From the NCBI RefSeq assembly GCF_013409045.1, contig NZ_JACCBT010000001.1:2108001-2172000 (forward strand): 64,000 nt of DNA. Reading direction: 5' to 3'. Made by a program: the position numbers and the translations under genes. Below, piece by piece: positions 50,786 through 59,520 of this stretch; position 1 is the stretch's first letter; each line of letters starts with the position of its first letter. Source of the DNA: Actinomadura citrea. GTDB taxonomy: Bacteria; Actinomycetota; Actinomycetes; Streptosporangiales; Streptosporangiaceae. Below the pieces are notes generated by a model. It worked only from the letters and a program-made list of their open reading frames with translations, searched no databases and was not told where the DNA came from.

Positions 50786-53700
50786 ATGATGCCGGCTGTT
50801 GCCAAGACGCTCCTGAAGGTGGGCTCCCGCCTGGGTGCCACCGCCCAGAACGCCCTGGAGGTCGCCCGTTTCGGGGGGTTCGACACCGACGAGGACGCCT
50901 CGCCCTGCGACGTGGTGACCGAGCAGCGCGTCTACCGGCTGCGGCACTACTTCCCCGGCGCGGGCGGCGGGCCGGTCGTGCTGCTCGTCCCGCCGCTGAT
51001 GATCACCGCGGAGGTGTACGACATCTCCTCGCGGGTCAGCGCGGTGCGGGTGCTGCGCGACCTCGGCGTCGACCCGTGGGTGGTGGACTTCGGGGCGCCC
51101 GAGCGCGAGCCCGGCGGGCTGGAGCGGACGGTCAGCGACCACGTGCTGGCCGTCAGCGACGCGGTGGACCGGATCCGGGAGGCCACCGGACGGGACGTCC
51201 ACCTCGCCGGGTACTCGCAGGGCGGCATGTTCGTCTACCAGGCCGCCGCGTACCGGCGCAGCGAGGGCATCGCGTCCGTGGTGACGTTCGGGAGCCCGGC
51301 CGACACCAGCGTCGGGCTGCCGTTCGGGCTGCCGAGCTGGCTGGCGTCCGAAGGGGTCGAGCGCATACCCGACGCCCTGCTCGGCGGGTTCGCGGTGCCG
51401 GGATGGGTCACGCGGCTCGGGTTCCAGCTGCTCAGCCCCGTGAAGTCGGTGCGCTCGCGGGTCGACTTCATCCTCCAGCTGCACGACCGGGAGCGGCTCG
51501 CGCCCCGGGAGCGCCAGCGCCGGTTCCTGGAGCGGGAGGGCTGGGTGTCGTGGCCTGGGCCCGCGCTGGCGGAGTTCATCCGCCAGTTCATCCAGCACAA
51601 CCGCATGCTGACCGGCGGGTTCGTCATCGGCGACCGGCTCGTCACGCTCGCCGACATCACCTGCCCCGTGCTGACGTTCCTCGGGGAGGTGGACGAGATC
51701 GCGGCGCCGCCGATGGTGCGCGGGATCCGGCGGGCCGCGCCGCGCGCCGAGGTGTACGAGGCGTCCCTGCGCGCCGGGCACTTCGGGCTCGTCGTCGGCA
51801 GCCTCGCCATCGCGCGGACGTGGCCGGCCGTCGCCGCGTGGGCGCGCTGGCGGGACGGCGAGGAGGAGCTGCCCGAGATCGTCGTGCCGGTCACCGGGGA
51901 CGAGGAGGCCGCGTCCGCCGGGCTGCCGGGCGGCCCCGCCGGATACGGGCTCCAGCTCGCCGTGGGCGTCGGGGCGAGCGCCGCCCGGTCGGCGTACCGG
52001 ACCGCGACGCGGGCCGTGCACGGGACCCGCCAGCTCGGCGGGGAGGCCGCGCAGAACCTGCCGCGCCTGGCCCGGCTGGAGCGCATCCAGTCCGACACCC
52101 GGATGTCCATGGGGCTGCTGCTGGACGAGCAGGCCCGCCGCATGCCGGACGAGGTCTTCTTCCTGTACCAGGGGCGCGGGCACACCCACGACGCCGCCAG
52201 GCGCCGCATCGACGCCGTGGTCCGCGGCCTGATCCACATCGGGGTGCGGCGCGGCGACGCGGTCGGGGTGCTGATGGGCACCCGGCCGACCGCGCTCGCG
52301 CTCGTCGCCGCGCTCAACCGGCTCGGCGCCGTCGCGGTGCTGCTGCGGTCCGACGGCGACCTGGCCGCCGAGGCCCGGCTCGGCCAGGTCACGCGGATCA
52401 TCGCCGATCCCGGTCACGCCGCGGCCGCCGCGAAGCTGGAGGGCGTGCCCGGCTTCCTGCTGGGCGGCGCGGGACGCGGCGAGCGCGGTCCGCTGATCGA
52501 CATGGAGGCCATCGACCCGGACCGGGTCGAACTGCCCGGCTGGTACCGGCCCAACCCGGGCCGCGCCGGCGACCTGGCGTTCGTGGTCTTCCGCGGCGAG
52601 GGGGACCAGCTGCGCGCCAGCCGCATCACCAACCGGCGGTGGGCCCTGTCGGCGTTCGGGACGGCGTCCTCGGCCTCCCTGTCCTCGTCCGACACGGTCT
52701 ACAGCCTCACTCCGCTCCAGCATCCGTCCGCGCTGCTGATGAGCCTCGGGGGTGCCGTGGCGGGTGGCGCGCGGCTGGCACTCGCCAGCGCCCACACAGA
52801 TCCCGGGGGGCGCGGGGGGTCGTCACCCCACAAGGGGTTCGACCCGGAGACCTTCTGGGACGAGGCGCGCCGCTATGGCGTGACCGTCGCCTCCTACACC
52901 TGGACGCTGCTGGGCGAGCTCGTGAACGCGCCGCCGAACCCGGCCGAGCGGCACCACGCCGTCCGCCTGTTCATCGGGTCGGGCATGCCGCGCAACCTGT
53001 GGCGGCGGGTCGAGGAGCGGTTCGCGCCCGCGCGGGTCCTGGAGTTCTACGCCTCCACCGAGGGCGAGTCGGTGCTGGTCAACCTGAGCGGCAAGAAGCC
53101 CGGATCGCTCGGGCGGCCGCTGCCGGGCAGCGCCGAGGTGCGCCTGGCCCGCTACGACCTGGAGAGCGGGCGGCTCGCCGAGGGACCGGACGGGTTCGCC
53201 GTCGCGTGCGAGCCCGGCGAGATCGGCATGCTGCTCGCCCGGGTGCGGTTGTCGGCGATCGGGTCGGCGGCCCGCCCCGTGCGGGGGGTCTTCCGGCCCG
53301 AGGACGCCTGGACGATCACCGGGGACCTGTTCCGGCGGGACGACGGCGGCGACTTCTGGCTCGTCGGGCGGGAGACCGAGCTGATCCGCACGGCCGACGG
53401 CATCGTCCCGCCCGGCCCGATCAGGGACGCGCTCGGGGACCTGCCCTACGTCGACGCCGTGGCCGTCTACGGGATCCCGGTGGGCGACACGGAACTGGCG
53501 GCGGCCGCCGTGAGCCTGCGGGCCGCCCGGGGAGGCCGCGCGGCGGACGCCGTGAAGCCGGTGGACCTGTCGGAGGCGCTGCTGCGGGTGGAGCCGGGGC
53601 TGCGGCCCGCGATCGTGCGGATCGTCGACGAGGTGCCCGTCACGGCGGGACGGCGGCTGCGGACGGCGCCGCTGCGGGACGAGGGCGTCCCGGCGGCGGG

Positions 53701-53806
53701 CGACGGGCGCGCCTTCTACCGGGACAAGGCGGGCGCGTACCGGCCGCTCACGGACGCGGCGCGGCGACGGCTCCTCAAGGCGCCGCCCGCCCGCGAGGCC
53801 CGCTGA
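50786..53806 (+). CDS. PHA-synthase-like hydrolase fused to an AMP-binding domain (Rv1683-like)
   Basis: The 1006-residue fusion has an alpha/beta hydrolase part (about 50-370; LAGYSQGGMF with Ser nucleophile at 144, Asp in GEVDEIAAP, His in RAGHFGLVVGS) resembling PHA synthases but with Ser for Cys, and an acyl-CoA-synthetase-like part (about 430-1000). The latter keeps EFYASTEGESVLVNL and ITGDLFRRD but its P-loop reads LAFVVFRGEGDQLRASR and the A10 lysine region reads TAGRRLRTAP, so adenylation may be lost. Length and layout match M. tuberculosis Rv1683, linked to lipid droplets. ATG 50786 follows GAGAGGG. Confidence 0.88.
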   Translation: MMPAVAKTLLKVGSRLGATAQNALEVARFGGFDTDEDASPCDVVTEQRVYRLRHYFPGAGGGPVVLLVPPLMITAEVYDISSRVSAVRVLRDLGVDPWVVDFGAPEREPGGLERTVSDHVLAVSDAVDRIREATGRDVHLAGYSQGGMFVYQAAAYRRSEGIASVVTFGSPADTSVGLPFGLPSWLASEGVERIPDALLGGFAVPGWVTRLGFQLLSPVKSVRSRVDFILQLHDRERLAPRERQRRFLEREGWVSWPGPALAEFIRQFIQHNRMLTGGFVIGDRLVTLADITCPVLTFLGEVDEIAAPPMVRGIRRAAPRAEVYEASLRAGHFGLVVGSLAIARTWPAVAAWARWRDGEEELPEIVVPVTGDEEAASAGLPGGPAGYGLQLAVGVGASAARSAYRTATRAVHGTRQLGGEAAQNLPRLARLERIQSDTRMSMGLLLDEQARRMPDEVFFLYQGRGHTHDAARRRIDAVVRGLIHIGVRRGDAVGVLMGTRPTALALVAALNRLGAVAVLLRSDGDLAAEARLGQVTRIIADPGHAAAAAKLEGVPGFLLGGAGRGERGPLIDMEAIDPDRVELPGWYRPNPGRAGDLAFVVFRGEGDQLRASRITNRRWALSAFGTASSASLSSSDTVYSLTPLQHPSALLMSLGGAVAGGARLALASAHTDPGGRGGSSPHKGFDPETFWDEARRYGVTVASYTWTLLGELVNAPPNPAERHHAVRLFIGSGMPRNLWRRVEERFAPARVLEFYASTEGESVLVNLSGKKPGSLGRPLPGSAEVRLARYDLESGRLAEGPDGFAVACEPGEIGMLLARVRLSAIGSAARPVRGVFRPEDAWTITGDLFRRDDGGDFWLVGRETELIRTADGIVPPGPIRDALGDLPYVDAVAVYGIPVGDTELAAAAVSLRAARGGRAADAVKPVDLSEALLRVEPGLRPAIVRIVDEVPVTAGRRLRTAPLRDEGVPAAGDGRAFYRDKAGAYRPLTDAARRRLLKAPPAREAR

Positions 53807-53863
53807 CGACCAAGTCACCGCCGATAAGTCTGGACTTACGGGCGGCCCTTGCGTTAGAACAAA

Positions 53864-53888
53864 GCAACAGATTTCGCGCATTTGTTGC
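53864..53888. promoter_or_regulatory. inverted repeat upstream of the P450 gene
   Basis: GCAACAGAT (53864-53872) and ATTTGTTGC (53880-53888) form a 9+7+9 dyad with one mismatch, 17 bases before the P450 start. The shape suits a TetR-type operator; the tetR gene at 57032 is one candidate. Confidence 0.5.
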
Positions 53889-53905
53889 ACGCGTCCGGAG
53901 GGGTC

Positions 53906-55264
53906 ATGACGAGCGTTCTCGCGCCGCCGCCGCAGGGCAGCGACCTGAAACCGGTGCCCGGCGTGCCCGGCGTCCCCTACATCGGCAGCACGCTCGCGGT
54001 GATGCGCGACCCGATCGGGACGGCCCGCAAGCGGTACGCCGAGTACGGCCCGGTCGCCTGGGGATGGCTGCTCGGCCAGCGGATGGTCACCGTCCACGGC
54101 CCCGAGGCCGCCGAGGTCGTCCTGGTCAACCGGGACAAGGCGTTCGCGAACGGGCCCGCGTGGAGCTACTTCATCGGCCCGTTCTTCAACCGCGGCATCA
54201 TGCTCCTGGACTTCGAGGAGCACCTGCACCACCGCCGCATCATGCAGCAGGCGTTCACCCGCCCCCGGCTGCGCTCCTACATGGACGCCATGGCGCCCGG
54301 CATCGTCAGGGGCGTGGAGTCGTGGGAGCCCGGGCAGGGCTTCAAGGTCTACGACCACATCAAGAAGCTCACGCTCGACCTCGCGGTGGACGTCTTCATG
54401 GGCATCGAGCTCGACGACGCCGAGCGCGCGCGGGTCAACGGCGCGTTCATCGACGCCGTCCGGGCGGGGACGGCCTACGTCCGCTTCCCGGTCCCCGGGC
54501 TGCGCTGGCACAAGGGCCTCCAGGCCCGCAAGGTGCTGGAGGAGTTCTTCCACCGGCACCTGCCCGCCAAGCGCGAGGGCGATGGGAGCGACCTGTTCTC
54601 GGCGCTCTGCCAGGCCGAGACCGACGACGGCGAGCGGTTCACCGACGAGGACGTCGTCAACCACATGATCTTCGCGTTGATGGCGGCGCACGACACCACC
54701 ACCATCACGCTGACGACGATGGCCTACTACCTGGCCAAGTACCCCGAGTGGCAGGAGCGGCTCCGCGAGCGGTCGCTCGATCTCGGCGCGGAGCGGCCCG
54801 GCTTCGACGACCTGGACGCCTTCACCGGCATCGACATGGTGATGAAGGAGTCGATGCGGATGGTCACGCCCGTCCCGGCGCTGCCGCGCAAGGTCGTCAA
54901 GGACACCTCCATCCTCGGCTTCCACGTCCCCGCCGGGACGACCGTCGTGGTGCCGATGCTCAGCAACCACCACATGGCCGACTGGTGGACCGATCCCGAC
55001 GAGTTCGACCCCGGGCGGTTCTCCCCGGAGCGCCGCGAGGACAAGGTCCACAAGTACGCGTGGGCGCCGTTCGGGGGCGGCGCGCACAAGTGCATCGGGC
55101 TGCACTTCGCCGGGATGCAGGTCAAGACGATCCTGCACCAGATGCTTCTGCGGTACCGCTGGAGCGTGCCCGCCCGGTACGAGTGGCCCCTGGACACCAC
55201 GTCCCTTCCCTCGCCCAAGGACGGGCTCCCCGTCCGCCTCGACCGACTGGAGCAGAGAACATGA
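53906..55264 (+). CDS. cytochrome P450, CYP136-like by context
   Basis: This 452-residue P450 has the I-helix LMAAHDTTTITL (about 249-260), the K-helix KESMRM (about 307-312) and the heme loop FGGGAHKCIGLHFAG (Cys about 389). It begins TSVLAPPPQGSDLKPVPGVPGVPYIGS, a long-chain-lipid P450 style of N-terminus. The SDR gene overlaps its stop (ATGA). In M. tuberculosis cyp136 stands next to an SDR and a TetR gene, the same trio as here. GGAGGGG precedes ATG 53906. Confidence 0.9.
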   Translation: MTSVLAPPPQGSDLKPVPGVPGVPYIGSTLAVMRDPIGTARKRYAEYGPVAWGWLLGQRMVTVHGPEAAEVVLVNRDKAFANGPAWSYFIGPFFNRGIMLLDFEEHLHHRRIMQQAFTRPRLRSYMDAMAPGIVRGVESWEPGQGFKVYDHIKKLTLDLAVDVFMGIELDDAERARVNGAFIDAVRAGTAYVRFPVPGLRWHKGLQARKVLEEFFHRHLPAKREGDGSDLFSALCQAETDDGERFTDEDVVNHMIFALMAAHDTTTITLTTMAYYLAKYPEWQERLRERSLDLGAERPGFDDLDAFTGIDMVMKESMRMVTPVPALPRKVVKDTSILGFHVPAGTTVVVPMLSNHHMADWWTDPDEFDPGRFSPERREDKVHKYAWAPFGGGAHKCIGLHFAGMQVKTILHQMLLRYRWSVPARYEWPLDTTSLPSPKDGLPVRLDRLEQRT

Positions 55265-56070
55265 GCAAGGTCGTCGCCATCACCGGGGCCGCGCGGGGGA
55301 TCGGCCTCGCCACCGCCCGCGCCCTCAAGGCCAGGGGCGCCACCGTCGTCATCGGCGACATCGACGAGACCGCCGTCAAGGAGGCCGCCGAGTCGCTCGG
55401 CGTCACGGGCCTCGTCCTGGACGTCACGTCCCGCGAGTCGTTCACCGCGTTCCTCGACAAGGCCGAGGAGGCCGCCGGGCCCCTCGACGTCGTCGTCAAC
55501 AACGCGGGGATCATGCCGATCGGGCCGGTCACCGACGAGAGCGACGCCGACGCCCGCCGCTGCATCGACATCAACGTGCACGGCGTGATGCTCGGCACCA
55601 AGCTCGCCCTCGACCGGATGCTGCCGCGCGGCCAGGGCCACGTCATCAACATCGCCTCGCTCGCCGGCGTCATGTTCACCCCCGGCCTCGCGCTCTACAA
55701 CGCCAGCAAGGCCGCCGTCGTCGGGTTCACCGAGGCGACCCGGCTGGAGGTGGCGGACCGGGGCGTGCACGTCAGCGCCGTCCTGCCCACCTTCACCAAC
55801 ACCGACCTGGTCGCCGGGACGCGCAGCCCGAAGGGGCAGAAGAACTGCGAGCCCGAGGACATCGCCGCGGCCGTCGTCGGCCTGGTCGGCAGGCCGCGCC
55901 CGCAGGCCGTCGTGCCGAAGAAGCTCGGCACGCAGGTCCGGCTCGGCGCGCTGCTGCCCGAGCGGGTCCGGCTGGCGACCTCCCGCCGCCTCGGCCTGGA
56001 CAAGATCTTCCTGGAGTACGACCCCGAGGCGCGCAAGGGCTACGACGCGCGCATCCGATCGGGTTCCTAG
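55261..56070 (+). CDS. short-chain dehydrogenase/reductase
   Basis: The 269-residue classical SDR has TGAARGIGLATA (about 8-19), NNAGIMPIG, the catalytic Ser in NIASLAG (about 138) and YNASK (about 152-156). It oxidises or reduces an alcohol/ketone with NAD(P). ATG 55261 overlaps the P450 stop, so the P450 product is the probable substrate. The C-terminal LATSRRLGLDKIFLEYD is like mycobacterial Rv3057c-type SDRs. Its stop overlaps that of the convergent MpaB-type gene by 4 bases. Confidence 0.9.
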   Translation: MSKVVAITGAARGIGLATARALKARGATVVIGDIDETAVKEAAESLGVTGLVLDVTSRESFTAFLDKAEEAAGPLDVVVNNAGIMPIGPVTDESDADARRCIDINVHGVMLGTKLALDRMLPRGQGHVINIASLAGVMFTPGLALYNASKAAVVGFTEATRLEVADRGVHVSAVLPTFTNTDLVAGTRSPKGQKNCEPEDIAAAVVGLVGRPRPQAVVPKKLGTQVRLGALLPERVRLATSRRLGLDKIFLEYDPEARKGYDARIRSGS

Positions 56071-56927
56071 ACCGCTCCGGTCCGCCGCGCCCTGCGGAAG
56101 GCGCGGCGGGCCTGCGGCAGGTAGCGGACGGCCTCGGGCAGCAGCGGCCACACCCGGCCCGCCGCGCGGACGGCCGCGGCGAACCGCCGGTGGCGGCGCT
56201 CGTCGGCGGCGCTCCACGGCAGGTCGAGCAACTCGCGCATGCGCGGATGCAGGCCGCCGACCGTGATGAACCGGGCGACCGCGTTCAGGGGCGGCGACAC
56301 CGCCCGCCACACCGGCGCCGGCACCCTCGGCGGCGCGGGCAGCCCCTTGGTGACGTAGCCGACGCCGTACCGGGCGGTTCTGTGCGCGACGATCTCCTCG
56401 TCCAGCATCCGCTTCCAGTACGCCTGGAACGCCTCCCAGTCGTCCGGCATGGCCCGCTCGCTGACCCCGTACATCCGGAACCAGGTCTTGGACTCCTCGT
56501 AGATCCGGCGCTTGTCGTCCTCGCCGAGCGGCCGGATGAAGGTCTCGACGCCGTACAGCATGTTGTCGAGGAACGTCGCGTGCGCCCAGTAGTAGGTCTC
56601 GGGATCGAGCGCGTGGTAGCGGGAGCCGTCCGGCATCGTGCCCTTGATCTCGCGGTGGTAGTCGCGGACCCTGCGGCCCGTCGCGGCGGACCGCTCCCCG
56701 CCGTACACCGTGTCCAGGATCGGGCCCGCGGACCGCCTGACCCGCGCGAACGTCTCGGCGAAGAACACCGAGTGGTCCAGGACGCCCTGGCCGAGCGCGG
56801 GGAGCATGTTCTGCAGCACGCCCGCCCGGGGGCCGACGAGGAGCATCCGGGTGTCGCCGAAGTACCGCCAGGTCAGCGAGCCGGGCCCGAGAGGGGCCGG
56901 GGTCCGCGCGTCGGCCTCGTCCGTCAT
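56067..56927 (-). CDS. MpaB/DUF2236-family oxygenase
   Basis: The 286-residue protein is of the oxygenase MpaB (DUF2236) family: GSLTWRYFGDTRMLLVGPRAGVLQ at the start, then VRDYHREIKGTMPDGSRYHALDPETYYWAHATFLDNM (about 88-124), whose conserved His residues should hold a b-type heme, and MPDDWEAFQAYW. Fungal MpaB cleaves a long terpenoid side chain and latex-clearing protein cleaves rubber, so lipid or isoprenoid oxidation fits this locus. ATG 56927 is used. It is divergent from the tetR gene. Confidence 0.87.
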   Translation of the reverse strand: MTDEADARTPAPLGPGSLTWRYFGDTRMLLVGPRAGVLQNMLPALGQGVLDHSVFFAETFARVRRSAGPILDTVYGGERSAATGRRVRDYHREIKGTMPDGSRYHALDPETYYWAHATFLDNMLYGVETFIRPLGEDDKRRIYEESKTWFRMYGVSERAMPDDWEAFQAYWKRMLDEEIVAHRTARYGVGYVTKGLPAPPRVPAPVWRAVSPPLNAVARFITVGGLHPRMRELLDLPWSAADERRHRRFAAAVRAAGRVWPLLPEAVRYLPQARRAFRRARRTGAV

Positions 56928-57031
56928 GTTTGCACCGCCGGGGGTCGGAACAGAACTACAGAACGACGATTATTGTAACTGTGTCGCATCCGGTGCCGTG
57001 GTGCCGGGCGCCCGGCGGTTAGGGTGCGGTC

Positions 57032-57691
57032 ATGACCACGGACGCGACCATCACGCAGGGGCTGCGGGACCGGCTGGCGGCGCCGGACGCCGGCGCCGAC
57101 GATCTCGACACCCGCATCCTGGACGCCGCGCTCGCGGAGTTCGAGACCTACGGCCTGCGCCGGGTCAGCGTCGAGGACGTCGCCAAGCGGGCCGGGGTCG
57201 CCCGCACCACCATCTACCGGCGGTTCACCAACAAGGAGCAGCTGCTCCAGGCCGTGATCCTGCGGGAGTGCCGCCGTTTCCTCACCGCGATCGCCGAGGC
57301 CACCGAGGACCTCGCCTCCCCGGAGGACGCCGTCGTCGAGGGCTTCGTGGTCGGCCTGTGCAACGCCCGCACCCACCCGCTGATGACGCGCGTCCTGCAG
57401 AGCGAGCCCGAGGCGTTCCTGCCCCAGCTCAGCATGAACGGCGGCGCCGTGATGCTCGCGGCCCGCGACATCCTCGCCGACCGGCTGCGCCGCGCCCGCC
57501 CCGGCGCCGCCGAGGACCACGACACCGTGGCCGAGGTCCTCCTGCGGCTCGCGGTCTCGCTGCTCCTCATCCCGGGCGGCGGCCTCGCGCTGGACGACGA
57601 GCACGCCATCCGAGCCTTCGCCCGCGATTACTTGACGCGTCTATTGCCTTTTTCTCCTCCTTCGGGCCTGGCGGCCCTCCATCGTCGATAA
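57032..57691 (+). CDS. TetR-family regulator of the lipid/oxygenase locus
   Basis: The 219-residue protein has a TetR helix-turn-helix: ILDAALAEFETYGLRRVSVEDVAKRAGVARTTIYRRF (about 29-65). The last 15 residues (LPFSPPSGLAALHRR) are encoded by the first copy of a non-coding repeat that starts at 57645, so the original end has probably been replaced. It is divergent from the MpaB-type gene with 104 bases between, containing AT-rich ACGATTATTGTAACTGTG. It likely represses that gene and perhaps the P450-SDR pair. ATG 57032 is used. Confidence 0.87.
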   Translation: MTTDATITQGLRDRLAAPDAGADDLDTRILDAALAEFETYGLRRVSVEDVAKRAGVARTTIYRRFTNKEQLLQAVILRECRRFLTAIAEATEDLASPEDAVVEGFVVGLCNARTHPLMTRVLQSEPEAFLPQLSMNGGAVMLAARDILADRLRRARPGAAEDHDTVAEVLLRLAVSLLLIPGGGLALDDEHAIRAFARDYLTRLLPFSPPSGLAALHRR

Positions 57692-57846
57692 AGGCGGCGA
57701 TCGCTGGCATCGCTTCGTCTCGCCTTGGCGGCTCGCTGCGCGATCAGATTCTTGCTTCGCTCGAATCTGCCTTTGGACGCGATCGCGGGCATGAGGTTGT
57801 CGCGGGGTTGGGGTGGGGCTGAGCGTTTCTCGGATGGGCTGGGTCA
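57645..57846. repeat. non-coding repeat, copy 1 (interrupted)
   Basis: TGCCTTTTTCTCC, then TTCGGGCCTGGCGGCCCTCC and ATCGTCGATAAAGGCGG, CGATCGCTGGCAT up to 57710, and after a break GGCATGAGGT ... GGGGTTGG ... GGGGCTG from 57788. The 77-base insert (57711-57787) holds the hairpin AGATTC-N11-GAATCT and CTCGCCTTGGCGGCTCGCT. The first 47 bases overlap the tetR 3' end. Confidence 0.75.
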
Positions 57847-57872
57847 CGTTCGCTCCGACTCGCTGTGTTGAC

Positions 57873-57990
57873 TGCCTTTTTCTCCTTCGGGCCTGGCGGC
57901 CCTCCATCGTCGATAAAGGCGGGCGATCGCTGGCATGAGGTCGTTGCGGGGTTGGGTGGGGCTGGGCGTTTTCCGGTTGGGGCGTGTCCC
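57873..57990. repeat. non-coding repeat, copy 2 (uninterrupted)
   Basis: The same sequence as copy 1 with a 3-base deletion in the T/C run and one extra G, and without the insert: the CGATCGCTGGCAT end runs directly into GAGGTCGTTGCGGGGTTGG. No gene is seen in 57692-58035 outside these repeats; TTCTAGAA at about 58014 is the only other dyad. Confidence 0.75.
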
Positions 57991-58035
57991 GTACGCTCTG
58001 GTTGTCGAATTTCGTTCTAGAAGCGGAGGTGCGGC

Positions 58036-59520
58036 ATGGCGGCGGTCGTACAGACGTCCCATGGGAAGGTCCGGGGCACGGCGCGGGACGGCGTCACCGC
58101 CTTCCTCGGCATCCCCTACGCCGCGCCGCCGTTCGGGGCGAACCGCTTCCGGGCGCCGCGCCCGCCCGAGCCATGGGACGGTGTCCGCGACGCCGTCGAG
58201 TACGGGCCGACCGCGCCCAAGCCCGGGTACCCCCGGGTGTTCGCCGCGCTCCTGCCGGACCCCGCGATCCCGGGCGACGACTGCCTCAACCTGAACGTGT
58301 GGACGCCCCGCCTCCCGGAAGGCGCCGGACGGGACGAGGCGGGCCTTCCGGTGATGGTGTGGATCCACGGGGGCGCGTTCAGGAACGGATCGGGCGCCGT
58401 CCCCGTGTACAGCGGCCACACCTTCGCCCGCGACGGCGTCGTCTGCGTGACGCTCAACTACCGGCTCGGTGTCGAGGGCTTCGCGCACCTGCCCGGCGCC
58501 CCGCCGAATCGCGGACTGCTCGACCAGATCGCCGCGCTGGAGTGGGTCCGCGACAACATCGCCGCGTTCGGCGGCGACCCCGCCCGGGTCACCGTGTTCG
58601 GCGAGTCGGCGGGCGCGATGAGCGTCACCACCCTGCTCTCCCTCGACCTCGGCCTCTTCCACCGCGCCGTCGCGCAGAGCGGCGCGGGCGGCATCGCCCA
58701 GGATCCGGCCGACGCCTTGCTCGTCACCAAGGAGATGGCCGCCCGCCTCGGCGTCGAGCCCACCGCCGGAGCGTTCGCCGCGCTCGACCCGGCCGCGATC
58801 GTCCCGGTCCAGAACGCCGTCGCCGCCGAGGTCGCGGCGCTGCCCGACCCCGGCCGCTGGGGCGCCACCACGGCCGCGGGCGGCATGGCGCTGACCCCGG
58901 TGCTGGACGGCGATCTGATCGGGCGGCGCCCCGAGGACGCCATCGCCGCCGGGGCCGGGCGGGACGTGGACCTGCTCATCGGCTACACCACCGAGGAGTT
59001 CCGGCTCTTCCTGATGCCGACCGGGATCGCCGCCGGCCTCGACGACGAGCTGGTCGGCGCCGTCGCCGCGGGCATGGGCGTCCCGCCCGGGCTGCCCGCC
59101 GCCTACCGCGCCCACCACCCGGACATGGCGTCCGGCGAGCTGCTCGCGGCGATCATCACCGACAGCCTGTTCCGCATCCCCGCCCACCGCGCCGCCGCCG
59201 GGCACGCCGACTCCGGCGGGCGCACCTGGATGTACGAGTTCGCGTGGCGGTCGCCGAACCACGATCTCGGCGCCTGCCACGCCTTGGAGCTCGGCTTCGT
59301 GTTCGACAACCTCACCGCCGAGGAGGAGGGCCTCACCGGACCGAACCCGCCGCAGGCGCTCGCCGACCGGATGCACCGCGCCTGGACCCGCTTCGCCGTC
59401 ACCGGCGACCCCGGCTGGGACCGGTTCGACCCGTCGAGCCGCGCGGTCATGGTCTTCGACGCCCCCGGCGACGAGGTCGTCCACGACCCCCACGGCCGCG
59501 ACCGCGAGCTCTGGGACTAG
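58036..59520 (+). CDS. type B carboxylesterase/lipase
   Basis: The 494-residue enzyme has the family marks GDDCLNLNVWTP (about 83-94), the oxyanion hole HGGAFRNGSG (about 115-124), the nucleophile elbow VFGESAGAMSV (Ser about 198), the acid in GYTTEEFRLF (about 320) and the His in GACHALELGFVF (about 413). It hydrolyses esters; the substrate is open. No signal peptide is seen, so it is cytosolic. GGAGG stands seven bases before ATG 58036. Its stop overlaps the LhgO stop by 4 bases. Confidence 0.92.
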   Translation: MAAVVQTSHGKVRGTARDGVTAFLGIPYAAPPFGANRFRAPRPPEPWDGVRDAVEYGPTAPKPGYPRVFAALLPDPAIPGDDCLNLNVWTPRLPEGAGRDEAGLPVMVWIHGGAFRNGSGAVPVYSGHTFARDGVVCVTLNYRLGVEGFAHLPGAPPNRGLLDQIAALEWVRDNIAAFGGDPARVTVFGESAGAMSVTTLLSLDLGLFHRAVAQSGAGGIAQDPADALLVTKEMAARLGVEPTAGAFAALDPAAIVPVQNAVAAEVAALPDPGRWGATTAAGGMALTPVLDGDLIGRRPEDAIAAGAGRDVDLLIGYTTEEFRLFLMPTGIAAGLDDELVGAVAAGMGVPPGLPAAYRAHHPDMASGELLAAIITDSLFRIPAHRAAAGHADSGGRTWMYEFAWRSPNHDLGACHALELGFVFDNLTAEEEGLTGPNPPQALADRMHRAWTRFAVTGDPGWDRFDPSSRAVMVFDAPGDEVVHDPHGRDRELWD

